From: an uncultured bacterium
GTDB taxonomy: Bacteria; Myxococcota_A; UBA9042; PHBI01
Length of the DNA: 32,453 nucleotides
Reading direction: 5' to 3'
NCBI GenBank assembly: GCA_938040325.1
Contig: CALHXW010000143.1
Span: forward strand, 1 to 32,453
Of this stretch, positions 1 through 7,746 are shown one piece after another (positions within the stretch are counted from its first letter, which is position 1; each line of letters opens with the position of its first letter). Both the position numbers and the translations under genes were made by a program. Below the pieces are notes generated by a model. It did no database searches and was not told where the DNA came from. It saw only the letters and a program-made list of their open reading frames with translations.

Positions 1-1
1 C

Positions 2-1420
2 GCGACCCACGACTTCACGCCCGAGCGCGTGGCCATCGGTCCTTGCGAGGGGGCGCCGCCGCTGGATGTGAACGCGGAGTGGACCATCACTGGCGGCAAG
101 CCCAACGGCGAAAACCCTGGGTTCTTCATCAAGGGGCAAGACGGCAGCCGCTACCTGCTGAAGTTCGACGGCGCGGCCCTCACCCCCAGAGCCACCGCCG
201 CCGACGTTGTGGGTACGCGGATCTACTGGGCGGCCGGCTTCAACACGCCGTGCAATCGCATCGTGCTCTTCGACCGCAAGATCCTTAAGATGAAGCCCGG
301 CGCGATGGCCGAGAGCCCCGGTGGCCAGAAGGAGCCGATGACCGAAGCCATGGTCGACGCGGCGTTCGAGCGAGCGCTGCGGCTGCCAGACGGCCGCTAC
401 CGCGCGAACGCGAGCCTCTACCTCAAGGGCCGACCGATCGGCCCCTTCAAGTACGAGAACACCCGCGACGACGATCCGAACGACGTGGTCGACCACGAAG
501 ACAGGCGCGAGCTGCGCGGTGCCGGCGTGCTGGCGTCGTGGCTCAACCACTTCGATAGCCGTGAGCAAAACTCGCTCGACATGTGGATGAAGACCGGCGG
601 CGGCGACACGCCCGAGACCGAAGTGGGCTACGTCAAGCACCACTACATCGACTTTGGAGACTGCTTTGGGTCTCAGTGGGAGTGGGACTCACTCTCGCGA
701 CGCTGGGGCCACAGCCACTTCTTTGATGGCGAACACATTGTCGGAGATTTCTTCTCGCTGGGCTTGGTCAGCCGTCCTTGGGACCGCGTCGAGTTCGGAC
801 CATCGGGGACCGTGTTTGGCTACTACGACGTCGAGCAGTTCGACCCCGGCGCCTGGTTCAATCTCTACCCCAATCCCGCGTTCTCGCGGATGCAGCTCGA
901 CGACGCAGCCTGGATGGCTCGCATCATCGCTGGCTTCACCGACGCTCATGTGGAGGCGCTTGTCGCCACGACCAAGCTCCAAGACAAGGCGCTTGCCGCG
1001 GAGCTGACGCGGCTGCTCAAGGGGCGGCGCGACAAGATCCTCAGGCACTGGTTCGGCCGTCTCTCACCGCTGGCGCATCCCGAGGTCCAAGACGGTCGCG
1101 TCTGCCTGCGAGACCTTGCCGCAGAGTCCAACACCCTGCCCGAAGGCCGTCGCATCTACAGCTCCAAGGCATGGGTTCCCGATGGTCAGAGCTACCGCGA
1201 GGTCAGCGCTACGTGGAAGGCGGGGGGCGAGGGTCGGCCGTGTGTCGAGATCCCCGATGTGGGCGTCGGCAACTACGTGGTGGTCGAGGCTCGAGCCAAC
1301 TCGACGGGCAAGCCGGGTAAGCCGGCACACGTGCACCTCTATCAGACCGGGGCTGACGCCTACCGAGTCGTGGGGATGGAGCGCCGAACGCGCTTTGAGC
1401 GTCCCGATGAACGGCCGTAG
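2..1420 (+). CDS. Hypothetical protein with atypical kinase-like motifs (5' partial)
   Basis: The reading frame is open to the left edge of the window, so the start is missing; the GTG at 29 is only the first possible start inside the window. The visible part is about 470 residues. I do not recognise a named family, but the order of motifs resembles an atypical (HipA/CotH-like) kinase fold. There is a YLLKFD lysine segment near 154-171, an HFDSREQNSLD segment near 549-581 shaped like a D-x4-N catalytic loop, and HHYIDFGDCFG near 640-672 where the DFG would bind metal. A C-terminal part of about 100 residues looks like a beta-rich appendage. No membrane segment is visible in the sequenced part. 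The motifs are seen directly; the kinase fold is an inference. It ends 177 bases before a convergent cold-shock gene. Confidence 0.6.
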   Translation, partial: ATHDFTPERVAIGPCEGAPPLDVNAEWTITGGKPNGENPGFFIKGQDGSRYLLKFDGAALTPRATAADVVGTRIYWAAGFNTPCNRIVLFDRKILKMKPGAMAESPGGQKEPMTEAMVDAAFERALRLPDGRYRANASLYLKGRPIGPFKYENTRDDDPNDVVDHEDRRELRGAGVLASWLNHFDSREQNSLDMWMKTGGGDTPETEVGYVKHHYIDFGDCFGSQWEWDSLSRRWGHSHFFDGEHIVGDFFSLGLVSRPWDRVEFGPSGTVFGYYDVEQFDPGAWFNLYPNPAFSRMQLDDAAWMARIIAGFTDAHVEALVATTKLQDKALAAELTRLLKGRRDKILRHWFGRLSPLAHPEVQDGRVCLRDLAAESNTLPEGRRIYSSKAWVPDGQSYREVSATWKAGGEGRPCVEIPDVGVGNYVVVEARANSTGKPGKPAHVHLYQTGADAYRVVGMERRTRFERPDERP

Positions 1421-1597
1421 GCTGCCTTCAGGCCTAGCAGGCTGCGGTCGGCGGTTTTGGCGGCGTGCCTTCGTGGCCGGCCCCCGCGCTGACCGGGCGC
1501 AGCTCATGAGCGTGTCGACACGGTCGAGCGGGCTTGGACAACGCGCGTGGCCGCGCCAGCCGCTTCGGAGCGGGAGCCGCATCGAAGGCGTCGCGCT

Positions 1598-1858
1598 CTA
1601 CCAGCTGCCGGCGGTGCGGTGGGCCACCCGTGATGCGCGCGGTCGACCGCGACGCTCGAACTCGAACGTGACGGTCGAGCCAAGTGCCAAGGTGGCGAAG
1701 TCGCAGCTGACGTCGCCGCGCTCGAAGTAGGCGAGCTTGCCGCGCGCGGTTCGAATGAACCCGAAGCCTGCGTCTGCGAAGAGCTTGACCACCTTGCCCG
1801 CGAGCTTTCGCCGCGTTCCAGGACGCGGTCGTGATCGTGTTGTCGGTGATGAAGTCAT
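1598..1858 (-). CDS. Small cold-shock-domain-like protein
   Basis: The 86-residue product has one cold-shock (OB-fold) domain at about residues 19-78. The RNP1-like motif is DAGFGFI (29-35), and the end of the fold has the family pattern LGSTVTFE then GRPRASRV. Such domains bind single-stranded nucleic acid, usually RNA. The RNP2 position reads LAYFERG (42-48) instead of the usual VFVHFS-type sequence, so binding may differ from classical CspA proteins. An Arg-rich N-terminal tail of about 18 residues precedes the domain. I chose the ATG at 1858 because AAGGGA lies just upstream; a longer frame to 1942 lacks such support. It is divergent from ppk1, with about 220 bases between them. Confidence 0.75.
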   Translation of the reverse strand: MTSSPTTRSRPRPGTRRKLAGKVVKLFADAGFGFIRTARGKLAYFERGDVSCDFATLALGSTVTFEFERRGRPRASRVAHRTAGSW

Positions 1859-2081
1859 GCGCGTCCCTTCGTCTGCAGATCCTCTAAGTCGGGTCTCGCG
1901 GGCGATCTCTTGAGCGTTGCTCGCGCCGTCCCTAACCGGCACAGCGTCGGCCCGTGAGTTGGATCGGCAGCGCCCGTCAGAGAGTCCGTTGTCGTGGCGG
2001 TAGGTTTTGATCGGCGTTCGGTATCAGCGCTGTCACCATGAGCGGTGTTCCCTTGCATCGGTTGCTGCTAACGTCGGCGAT

Positions 2082-4193
2082 GTGAACGACATCGAGTCTG
2101 CAGGGGGCGCGCAGCAAGGCATTGATGCGCCAGCTCTATATCTGAACCGGGAGCTGTCGCTCTTGGCCTTTCAAGAGCGTGTCTTGGCACAGGCGACGCG
2201 GCCGGAGACGCCGCTGTTGGCGCGTGTCCGTTTTCTGTCGATCTCGGTGACGAACCTCGACGAGTTCTTTGAGGTGCGGGTCGCGAGCCTTCGGGAGCAG
2301 GCTGTCTACGGGGTCGGCGTGCCCGGGCCCGATGGGCGGACGGCGCGCCAGACACTGGCCGAGGTCGCGCCCCGAGCGAACGCCTTGGTTCAGCGGCAGT
2401 ATGCGATCTTCAACGACGAGCTTCGTCCGGCGCTAGCAGCTGAGGGGATCTTCGTGCGTCAGCGCCACGAGTGGACTGAGCGCCAGCAGGCTTGGGCAAC
2501 GCGCTACTTCGCCGATGAGGTCGCGCCGATCTTGACGCCCACGGCGCTCGACCCCGCTCACCCTTTCCCCAACGTGGTCAACAAGCGCCTCAACTTCATC
2601 GTTCGGCTCAGCGGTCGTGACGCACTTGGGCGCGAGGGCCAGCTGGCGGTCGTGACGGTCCCATCGGTCCTTCCGCGTCTCTTCTCCATGCCCGCCGATC
2701 CCGAGGCCGGCGCTGGCGACAGTGCCGACTTTGTCTTGCTGAGCTCGATCATCCACCACAACATCGAAGCGCTCTTTGGCGGGCTCACGGTCGCGAGCTG
2801 CCACCAGTTCCGAGTCACACGAAACAGCGATCTCTGGGTCGATGAAGAGGAGGTCGACGACCTCCTCAACGCCATTGCAGGCGAGCTGTCGCGCCGACAA
2901 TACGGCGAGGCGATGCGGCTCGAGGTCGACGTGACATGTCCTGACGACATTGCCGCCTACTTGCTCGACCAGCTCTCACTGCGGACCAGCGACCTGTACC
3001 GCGTGCAAGGTCCGGTCAACCTTCATCGGATCGCCGCGCTCTGCGACGAGGTCGACCGACCGGACCTCAAGTACCCGCCCTTCGCACCCGCACGGCCGAC
3101 CGGGCTGGGCATCGACGCCGACATCTTTGCGCGCCTGGATCAGGGCGACATCTTGCTCCACCATCCCTTCGAGTCGTTTGCCCCTGTGCAGGAGCTGCTC
3201 TCGAGGGCTGCGGCCGATCCTCAGGTCCTCGCGATCCGGATGACGCTCTATCGCACGGGTGCGGACTCACCCGTCGCTGCCGCGCTGGTCGACGCGGCAC
3301 GCGCCGGCAAAGAGGTCACCGTTGTTGTCGAGCTGCGAGCGCGCTTCGATGAGGCTGCCAACATCAGCTGGGCCAACAGGCTCAAAGAGGTGGGCGCCAA
3401 CGTTGTCTATGGCATGGTCGGGTTCAAGACCCACGCCAAGCTCCTGCTGGTGGTGCGGCGGCAAGCCGGAGGGCTCAAGCGCTACATCCACGTGGGGACC
3501 GGGAACTACCACGCACGGACCGCGCGTCTCTACACGGACTTCGGGCTCATGAGCAGCAATCCGCAGCTCGGCAAGGAGGTCCATGACCTGTTCATGCAGC
3601 TCACAAGCTTTGGTGACACATCGGACGCCAAGGACGTGATCGCAGCGCCTCTGTCGCTGCGAGCGTCGCTGCTCGCGTCGATCGAAGGCGAGCAGCATGC
3701 GGCAGAGCGTGGCCAGCCGTCCTGGATTCGGGCGAAGCTGAACTCCCTCAACGATCCCGAGATCATCGCAGCGCTCTACCGGGCATCCCAGGCCGGGGTG
3801 CCGATCCACCTTGTTGTTCGAGGGATCTGCGCGCTACGGCCCGGCGTACCGGGCGTGTCCGAGACCATCGAGGTGCGGTCCATCGTCGGCCGATTTCTCG
3901 AGCACACGCGCATCTACGCGTTCTGCGACAACGGTCGCGAGCGGGTGATGATCTCAAGCGCTGACTGGATGCCTCGCAACCTGTCACGCCGCGTCGAGGC
4001 AGCCGTTGTGCTGCGATCGCCGGCCCTCGCAAAGCGCGTGCTCGACGAGGGGATCTTGTCTTACCTGAGAGACGGCGTTGATGCCTGGCAGCTTCTGTCG
4101 GACGGCACCTATGTGCCAGCACACGGCGAGGGGCCCTCGACACAGCTCGCGCTCTTGCAGCAGCTGTGCGGGTTCGGTGAGCCGTCGTGTTAG
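2082..4193 (+). CDS. ppk1: Polyphosphate kinase 1
   Basis: This 703-residue protein is the expected length for PPK1, which reversibly transfers the terminal phosphate of ATP onto long-chain polyphosphate. The N-terminal domain begins LYLNRELSLLAF. The two phospholipase-D-like catalytic domains carry the family signatures: KTHAK with the phospho-accepting His at about 451, the YIHVGTGNYHARTARLYTD block after it, and EHTRIY with the second conserved His at about 608, followed by ISSADWMPRNL. The start is uncertain. GTG at 2082 leaves a normal N-terminus (MNDIESAGG), while an in-frame ATG at 2007 would add 25 residues of low-complexity character; neither has a clear ribosome binding site. A membrane diguanylate-cyclase-like gene starts 67 bases downstream on the same strand and may be cotranscribed. 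Confidence 0.97.
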   Translation: MNDIESAGGAQQGIDAPALYLNRELSLLAFQERVLAQATRPETPLLARVRFLSISVTNLDEFFEVRVASLREQAVYGVGVPGPDGRTARQTLAEVAPRANALVQRQYAIFNDELRPALAAEGIFVRQRHEWTERQQAWATRYFADEVAPILTPTALDPAHPFPNVVNKRLNFIVRLSGRDALGREGQLAVVTVPSVLPRLFSMPADPEAGAGDSADFVLLSSIIHHNIEALFGGLTVASCHQFRVTRNSDLWVDEEEVDDLLNAIAGELSRRQYGEAMRLEVDVTCPDDIAAYLLDQLSLRTSDLYRVQGPVNLHRIAALCDEVDRPDLKYPPFAPARPTGLGIDADIFARLDQGDILLHHPFESFAPVQELLSRAAADPQVLAIRMTLYRTGADSPVAAALVDAARAGKEVTVVVELRARFDEAANISWANRLKEVGANVVYGMVGFKTHAKLLLVVRRQAGGLKRYIHVGTGNYHARTARLYTDFGLMSSNPQLGKEVHDLFMQLTSFGDTSDAKDVIAAPLSLRASLLASIEGEQHAAERGQPSWIRAKLNSLNDPEIIAALYRASQAGVPIHLVVRGICALRPGVPGVSETIEVRSIVGRFLEHTRIYAFCDNGRERVMISSADWMPRNLSRRVEAAVVLRSPALAKRVLDEGILSYLRDGVDAWQLLSDGTYVPAHGEGPSTQLALLQQLCGFGEPSC

Positions 4194-4260
4194 GCGCCCA
4201 CACCACCAGACTCGCGGGTCAACATGACAGGCAGCCAAGCGACACGGGCGGTCCGGGCTG

Positions 4261-5490
4261 ATGGGCGGCGAGCAGCTCCTGATCTTCGCTGTTGAGGCGA
4301 TCCTGGTCGTCTTCGTGCTCTTTGGGCTGTTCCGGGCGCGGCACCGCATTGGCTATGCTCCGCTCTACCTTGTGATCGGCAGTTTCCAGTACCTGCAGAC
4401 CCTCTTGGCATCGACGCTCTATGCGCCCGTCGCCCCGGATGTCTTGGTCTCGCCTGGGTCGGCGATCCTCTTCTCGGCAGGGGTCACGCTGGTGCTCCTC
4501 ATCTATGTGGCGGAAGGCGCGTTAGAAGCGCGCAGGCTCATCTTCGGGCTCATCGCTGCGAATGTGGCAGTCTCCGGACTCTGCTACGTGTTCGCCCATC
4601 ACCTGTCCTTGCCGACCACGGTCAACTTTCTGGCACTCCAGCCAGAGACGCTGGCTTCGGGCGCACGGGTCTTGGTGGCCGGCACCGTGGTCCTCGCGCT
4701 CGATATCATCGGCGTCGTCGTCCTCTTTGAGTGGCTTGCCAAGTGGCTGTCGCCCCGTCCGTTCTTGCGGTTTTCCGTCGCGCTCCTGCTGGCGCTTATC
4801 TTTGATGCGCTGGCGTTTTCGACCTTCGCATTCTTTGGCACGAGCGAGTACACCGCCATCCTGACGGCCAACCTCTACTCCAAAACCGTGGCCGCTGTCT
4901 TCTTTGCCGGATGCGCGACGCTCTATCTCCGCTTTGTCGACCGTCCTCGCGTCCCTGAAGCGGGCGAGCCCACGCGCGAGTTGCGCGTGCTGACCTACCG
5001 TGAGCGGCTGGAGGTGCTCAACGCCAAGGCACGTATCGACCCGCTGACCGGCCTGCGCAACCGCATGATGCTCTTTGAGGACTGTCAGCAGCAGGTCAGC
5101 CAAGCGCTGACCGCCAACCAGCCCCTCGCCGTTGTGATGCTCGATGTCGACGGATTCAAGCAGCTCAACGACGCCAACGGCCACCTCGTCGGCGACGCCA
5201 TCTTGAGCCGCATCGCGAGCTGCATCACGCCGCTCCTCGAGGACGCCGATGAAGCGTACCGCTACGGCGGCGACGAGTTCTTGCTTGTGCTTCCCGGAGC
5301 TGACGCTGCGCGAGCCAAGCGGCTGCTCGCCCAGGTCCAGTCGGCCCTCGGCGACGACAGCCCGCAACAGGTCTCGGTCACCGGCGGACTTGCGCTGCTA
5401 GGAAACGACGGGGCGACCTTTAGGGCCCTGCTTCAGGCTGCCGACAATCGGATGCTCCGGAGCAAGCGGTCTGTGGTGCGAGGCGAGTGA
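4261..5490 (+). CDS. Membrane GGDEF (diguanylate cyclase) protein
   Basis: The protein has 409 residues. Residues 1-225 contain about six or seven hydrophobic membrane segments. Residues about 245-405 form a GGDEF domain, which makes cyclic di-GMP from two GTP. The domain starts with the typical ARIDPLTGLRNR, has LDVDGFKQLND for metal and nucleotide binding, and an intact YGGDEF (GGDEF at 336-340), so it is probably active. The product-inhibition I-site (RxxD before GGDEF) reads E-D-A-D (327-330), so the Arg is missing and feedback inhibition may be absent. The membrane part resembles the YhhQ/VUT queuosine-precursor transporter fold in places (AANVAVSG, FDALAFSTFAFFG), which is an inference. 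The start ATG has no strong ribosome binding site. It probably forms an operon with ppk1. Confidence 0.9.
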   Translation: MGGEQLLIFAVEAILVVFVLFGLFRARHRIGYAPLYLVIGSFQYLQTLLASTLYAPVAPDVLVSPGSAILFSAGVTLVLLIYVAEGALEARRLIFGLIAANVAVSGLCYVFAHHLSLPTTVNFLALQPETLASGARVLVAGTVVLALDIIGVVVLFEWLAKWLSPRPFLRFSVALLLALIFDALAFSTFAFFGTSEYTAILTANLYSKTVAAVFFAGCATLYLRFVDRPRVPEAGEPTRELRVLTYRERLEVLNAKARIDPLTGLRNRMMLFEDCQQQVSQALTANQPLAVVMLDVDGFKQLNDANGHLVGDAILSRIASCITPLLEDADEAYRYGGDEFLLVLPGADAARAKRLLAQVQSALGDDSPQQVSVTGGLALLGNDGATFRALLQAADNRMLRSKRSVVRGE

Positions 5491-6148
5491 GCCACATACC
5501 GCTCCAGCCGGGGTCGCCCTCGTGAGGCGGTGCCACGGCTAAGCCGGTCGAAGGATGAGCCCTTGAGGGAGTGGACCGGCTGGCTCCCAAGCTCGTTCGC
5601 TCAGACTGGCCCTCTCGTCGTAGCCTAAGTGACGAGCACCCTTCCACTGTCGATACGTCAACCGCCCGATGGTCCTTGCGGGCTGCTGTGGATTGCGTGA
5701 TGTGCCAATGTCTGGCACATCTGTCAGATGTCGCGCGTGACACGCCAAAGGTTCGTCGATCGGTCAACCCGGAGCGTGCGCGCGCCGGCCTTCAGAGGCG
5801 CTCGGGGGAGCGTCGGTGCGGGTTCGGTGAGACATCTCTGAAGGGCGCCACGCCGCTGGCACCACTCTCTTTCGGCGCTTGTAGTGAGTCTTGGCACATT
5901 CGGCGTGTCACATTTCCTTCGGAAGTCCCTGTCTAGAAGAGCCAAGGCGTCGTCAGGCGATGACATTCGAACTTGACGGATTTCGCGACATCGGAACCCG
6001 GAGTTATTTCAGGCCGTTATCGACGTTCATGAATTTTAACGAAATAATGCTCGCCGATCGGTCCAGTTGCGTCGTATGATTTCGATGGATGGTGGTCTGC
6101 TCTAAGCACGATTCCCTCTGCCCAACATCAGGATGCCCAGGAGACACG
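5491..6148. other. Non-coding gap with inverted repeats; upstream region of the protease
   Basis: No convincing gene is present; short frames here have no ribosome binding site or family motif. The region holds an 8-bp perfect inverted repeat (ATGTGCCA / TGGCACAT, 5700-5720), a third TGGCACAT at 5892-5899, and a 10-bp inverted pair GTGACACGCC (5737-5746) / GGCGTGTCAC (5902-5911). From about 5,950 to 6,090 the sequence becomes AT-richer, as expected for a promoter, with a possible -10 hexamer TATGAT at 6075-6080 but no good -35. Confidence 0.5.
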
Positions 6149-7717
6149 ATGACGACGTTCCGCTCGACAGTGCCTGTGATGCTAGGATGGATGGTTGCGT
6201 TCGGCTTGTCGGCTTGCGACGAGGGGCCCGGCGCAGGTGACGAGCCGTCGAGCTTGGTCTCATCGGCCGACCTAGAGGAAAAGAAGCAGGCCATTGTTGG
6301 AGGAACGGACGCGACGATTCAGCAGTTCCCGTGGCAGGTCTCTCTGAGGCGCTTTGGCTCGCACTTCTGCGGCGGGTCCATCGTGCACCCCGAGTGGATC
6401 GTGACCGCAGCGCACTGCGTCGAGGATGGTGCTGGCGGCGTGCAAGTCGTTGCAGGCGAGACCTTCCGGACCGGCAACAGTGGGCAGGTCCGCAGCGTCA
6501 TTGGCGGCGCGATGTTCCCTGGCTACGTCGACCCGGGGCGCGGCAAGGACATCGCGATGCTGAAGCTGAGCGCGCCACTCGACCTCGGCGGCAGCAGCGC
6601 GCAGGCGGTGAAGATTATGACGCCCGACTTGGCCGATGCAGGCTTCACGCAGCCAACGCGCGTAGCGACGGTGACAGGGTGGGGCGCCCTGAGTGAGTTC
6701 GGCGGCAGCCCAAACCGCCTCCAGCGCGTCGATGTCCCGATCATCTCGCTCAGTCAGGCGCAGCAAGCCTACGGCTCGCTGACCACTGACCAGCTGCCGG
6801 CAGGCTTGGTGGGTATTGGCGGCAAGGACGCTTGCCAGGGCGACAGCGGCGGTCCGCTGGTCGTCGCGGGGCCGGATGGTTCGCCACGGCTTGCTGGCGT
6901 GGTCAGCTGGGGCTTCGGCTGTGGCTCGCCAACCTTCCCGGGCATGTACGCGCGGGTCTCAAGCTTCACCAACTGGATCGAGTCGTTCACCGGCGACATC
7001 ACGAGCGTCGCGGTGACGCCGCCGACAACCGACCCGGGCCAGACCGATCCAGGCCAGACCGATCCGGGCACCACCGATCCCGGCACCACGACGGCCCCGA
7101 GCTCCGTCAGCGGCTCGCTCGCCCGCGGGCAAGCCAGGGTGTTCGGTCCCTTTGACGTCGAGGGCGCTACCGAGTTTCTCGCCGAGCTCGATGGCACCGG
7201 CGATCCCGACCTCTACGTGCGCTTTGACCAGACGCCGACCACCGCGCTCTATGCCTGCCGTAGCTGGGCCCAAGGCCCTGTTGAGGCGTGTGACCTAGAC
7301 GTCCCATCGGGAGCGAGCCAGGCGTTCGTCATGGTGTACGGCTACACGGCGTCGACCTTCGACCTCACCACCCTCGTGACGTCGCCTGCGACCGCCCCGC
7401 CCACGACACCTCAGGCGGCAACGACGGCGCAGGCGTCCGGCGTGGTGACGCAAGGCCAGATCCAGAACTACCAGCCGTTCCGAGTCCTCGGTGGCAGCGA
7501 GCTGTCCGTGACGATGACTGGGTCTGGCGACGCAGACCTCTACGTTCGCTGGAACAGCGACCCCACGTTCCAGGTCTACAACTGCCGGCCCTATGCCACC
7601 GGCTCCGCGGAGAGCTGCAGGATGCAGGTGCCAGCCGGCGGGGCAAGCGCCCACCTCATGGTCCATGGCTTTGCACAAGCGAACTACACCCTGACGCTGA
7701 CCTTCACGCCGGAGTAG
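6149..7717 (+). CDS. Secreted trypsin-like serine protease lipoprotein with PPC domains
   Basis: The 522-residue product starts at the ATG at 6149, which has AGGAGA five bases upstream; a GTG-type extension to 6089 has no support. A lipoprotein signal ends in LSAC (Cys 23). The peptidase S1 domain begins at IVGG (49-52) and has the full catalytic triad: TAAHC (His 89), DIAML (Asp 134) and GDSGGP (Ser 233). The Asp at 227, six residues before the Ser, is the S1-pocket position that gives trypsin its Lys/Arg specificity. A TDPGQ/TDPGT repeat linker near 7,030-7,090 leads to two similar beta-sandwich repeats of about 100 residues each. Both contain DPDLYVRF/DADLYVRW and resemble bacterial pre-peptidase C-terminal (PPC) domains. 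The residue before IVGG is Ala, not Lys or Arg, so self-activation is unlikely. Confidence 0.95.
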   Translation: MTTFRSTVPVMLGWMVAFGLSACDEGPGAGDEPSSLVSSADLEEKKQAIVGGTDATIQQFPWQVSLRRFGSHFCGGSIVHPEWIVTAAHCVEDGAGGVQVVAGETFRTGNSGQVRSVIGGAMFPGYVDPGRGKDIAMLKLSAPLDLGGSSAQAVKIMTPDLADAGFTQPTRVATVTGWGALSEFGGSPNRLQRVDVPIISLSQAQQAYGSLTTDQLPAGLVGIGGKDACQGDSGGPLVVAGPDGSPRLAGVVSWGFGCGSPTFPGMYARVSSFTNWIESFTGDITSVAVTPPTTDPGQTDPGQTDPGTTDPGTTTAPSSVSGSLARGQARVFGPFDVEGATEFLAELDGTGDPDLYVRFDQTPTTALYACRSWAQGPVEACDLDVPSGASQAFVMVYGYTASTFDLTTLVTSPATAPPTTPQAATTAQASGVVTQGQIQNYQPFRVLGGSELSVTMTGSGDADLYVRWNSDPTFQVYNCRPYATGSAESCRMQVPAGGASAHLMVHGFAQANYTLTLTFTPE

Positions 7718-7746
7718 CCCGTCGCCCAGCAGCTCTGCCGGCAACG

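Noticed and set aside
5892..5911. Sigma-54 promoter (TTGGCACATTCGGCGT)
   Set aside because: GG and GC are 8 bases apart instead of 10 and the TTGC element is absent.
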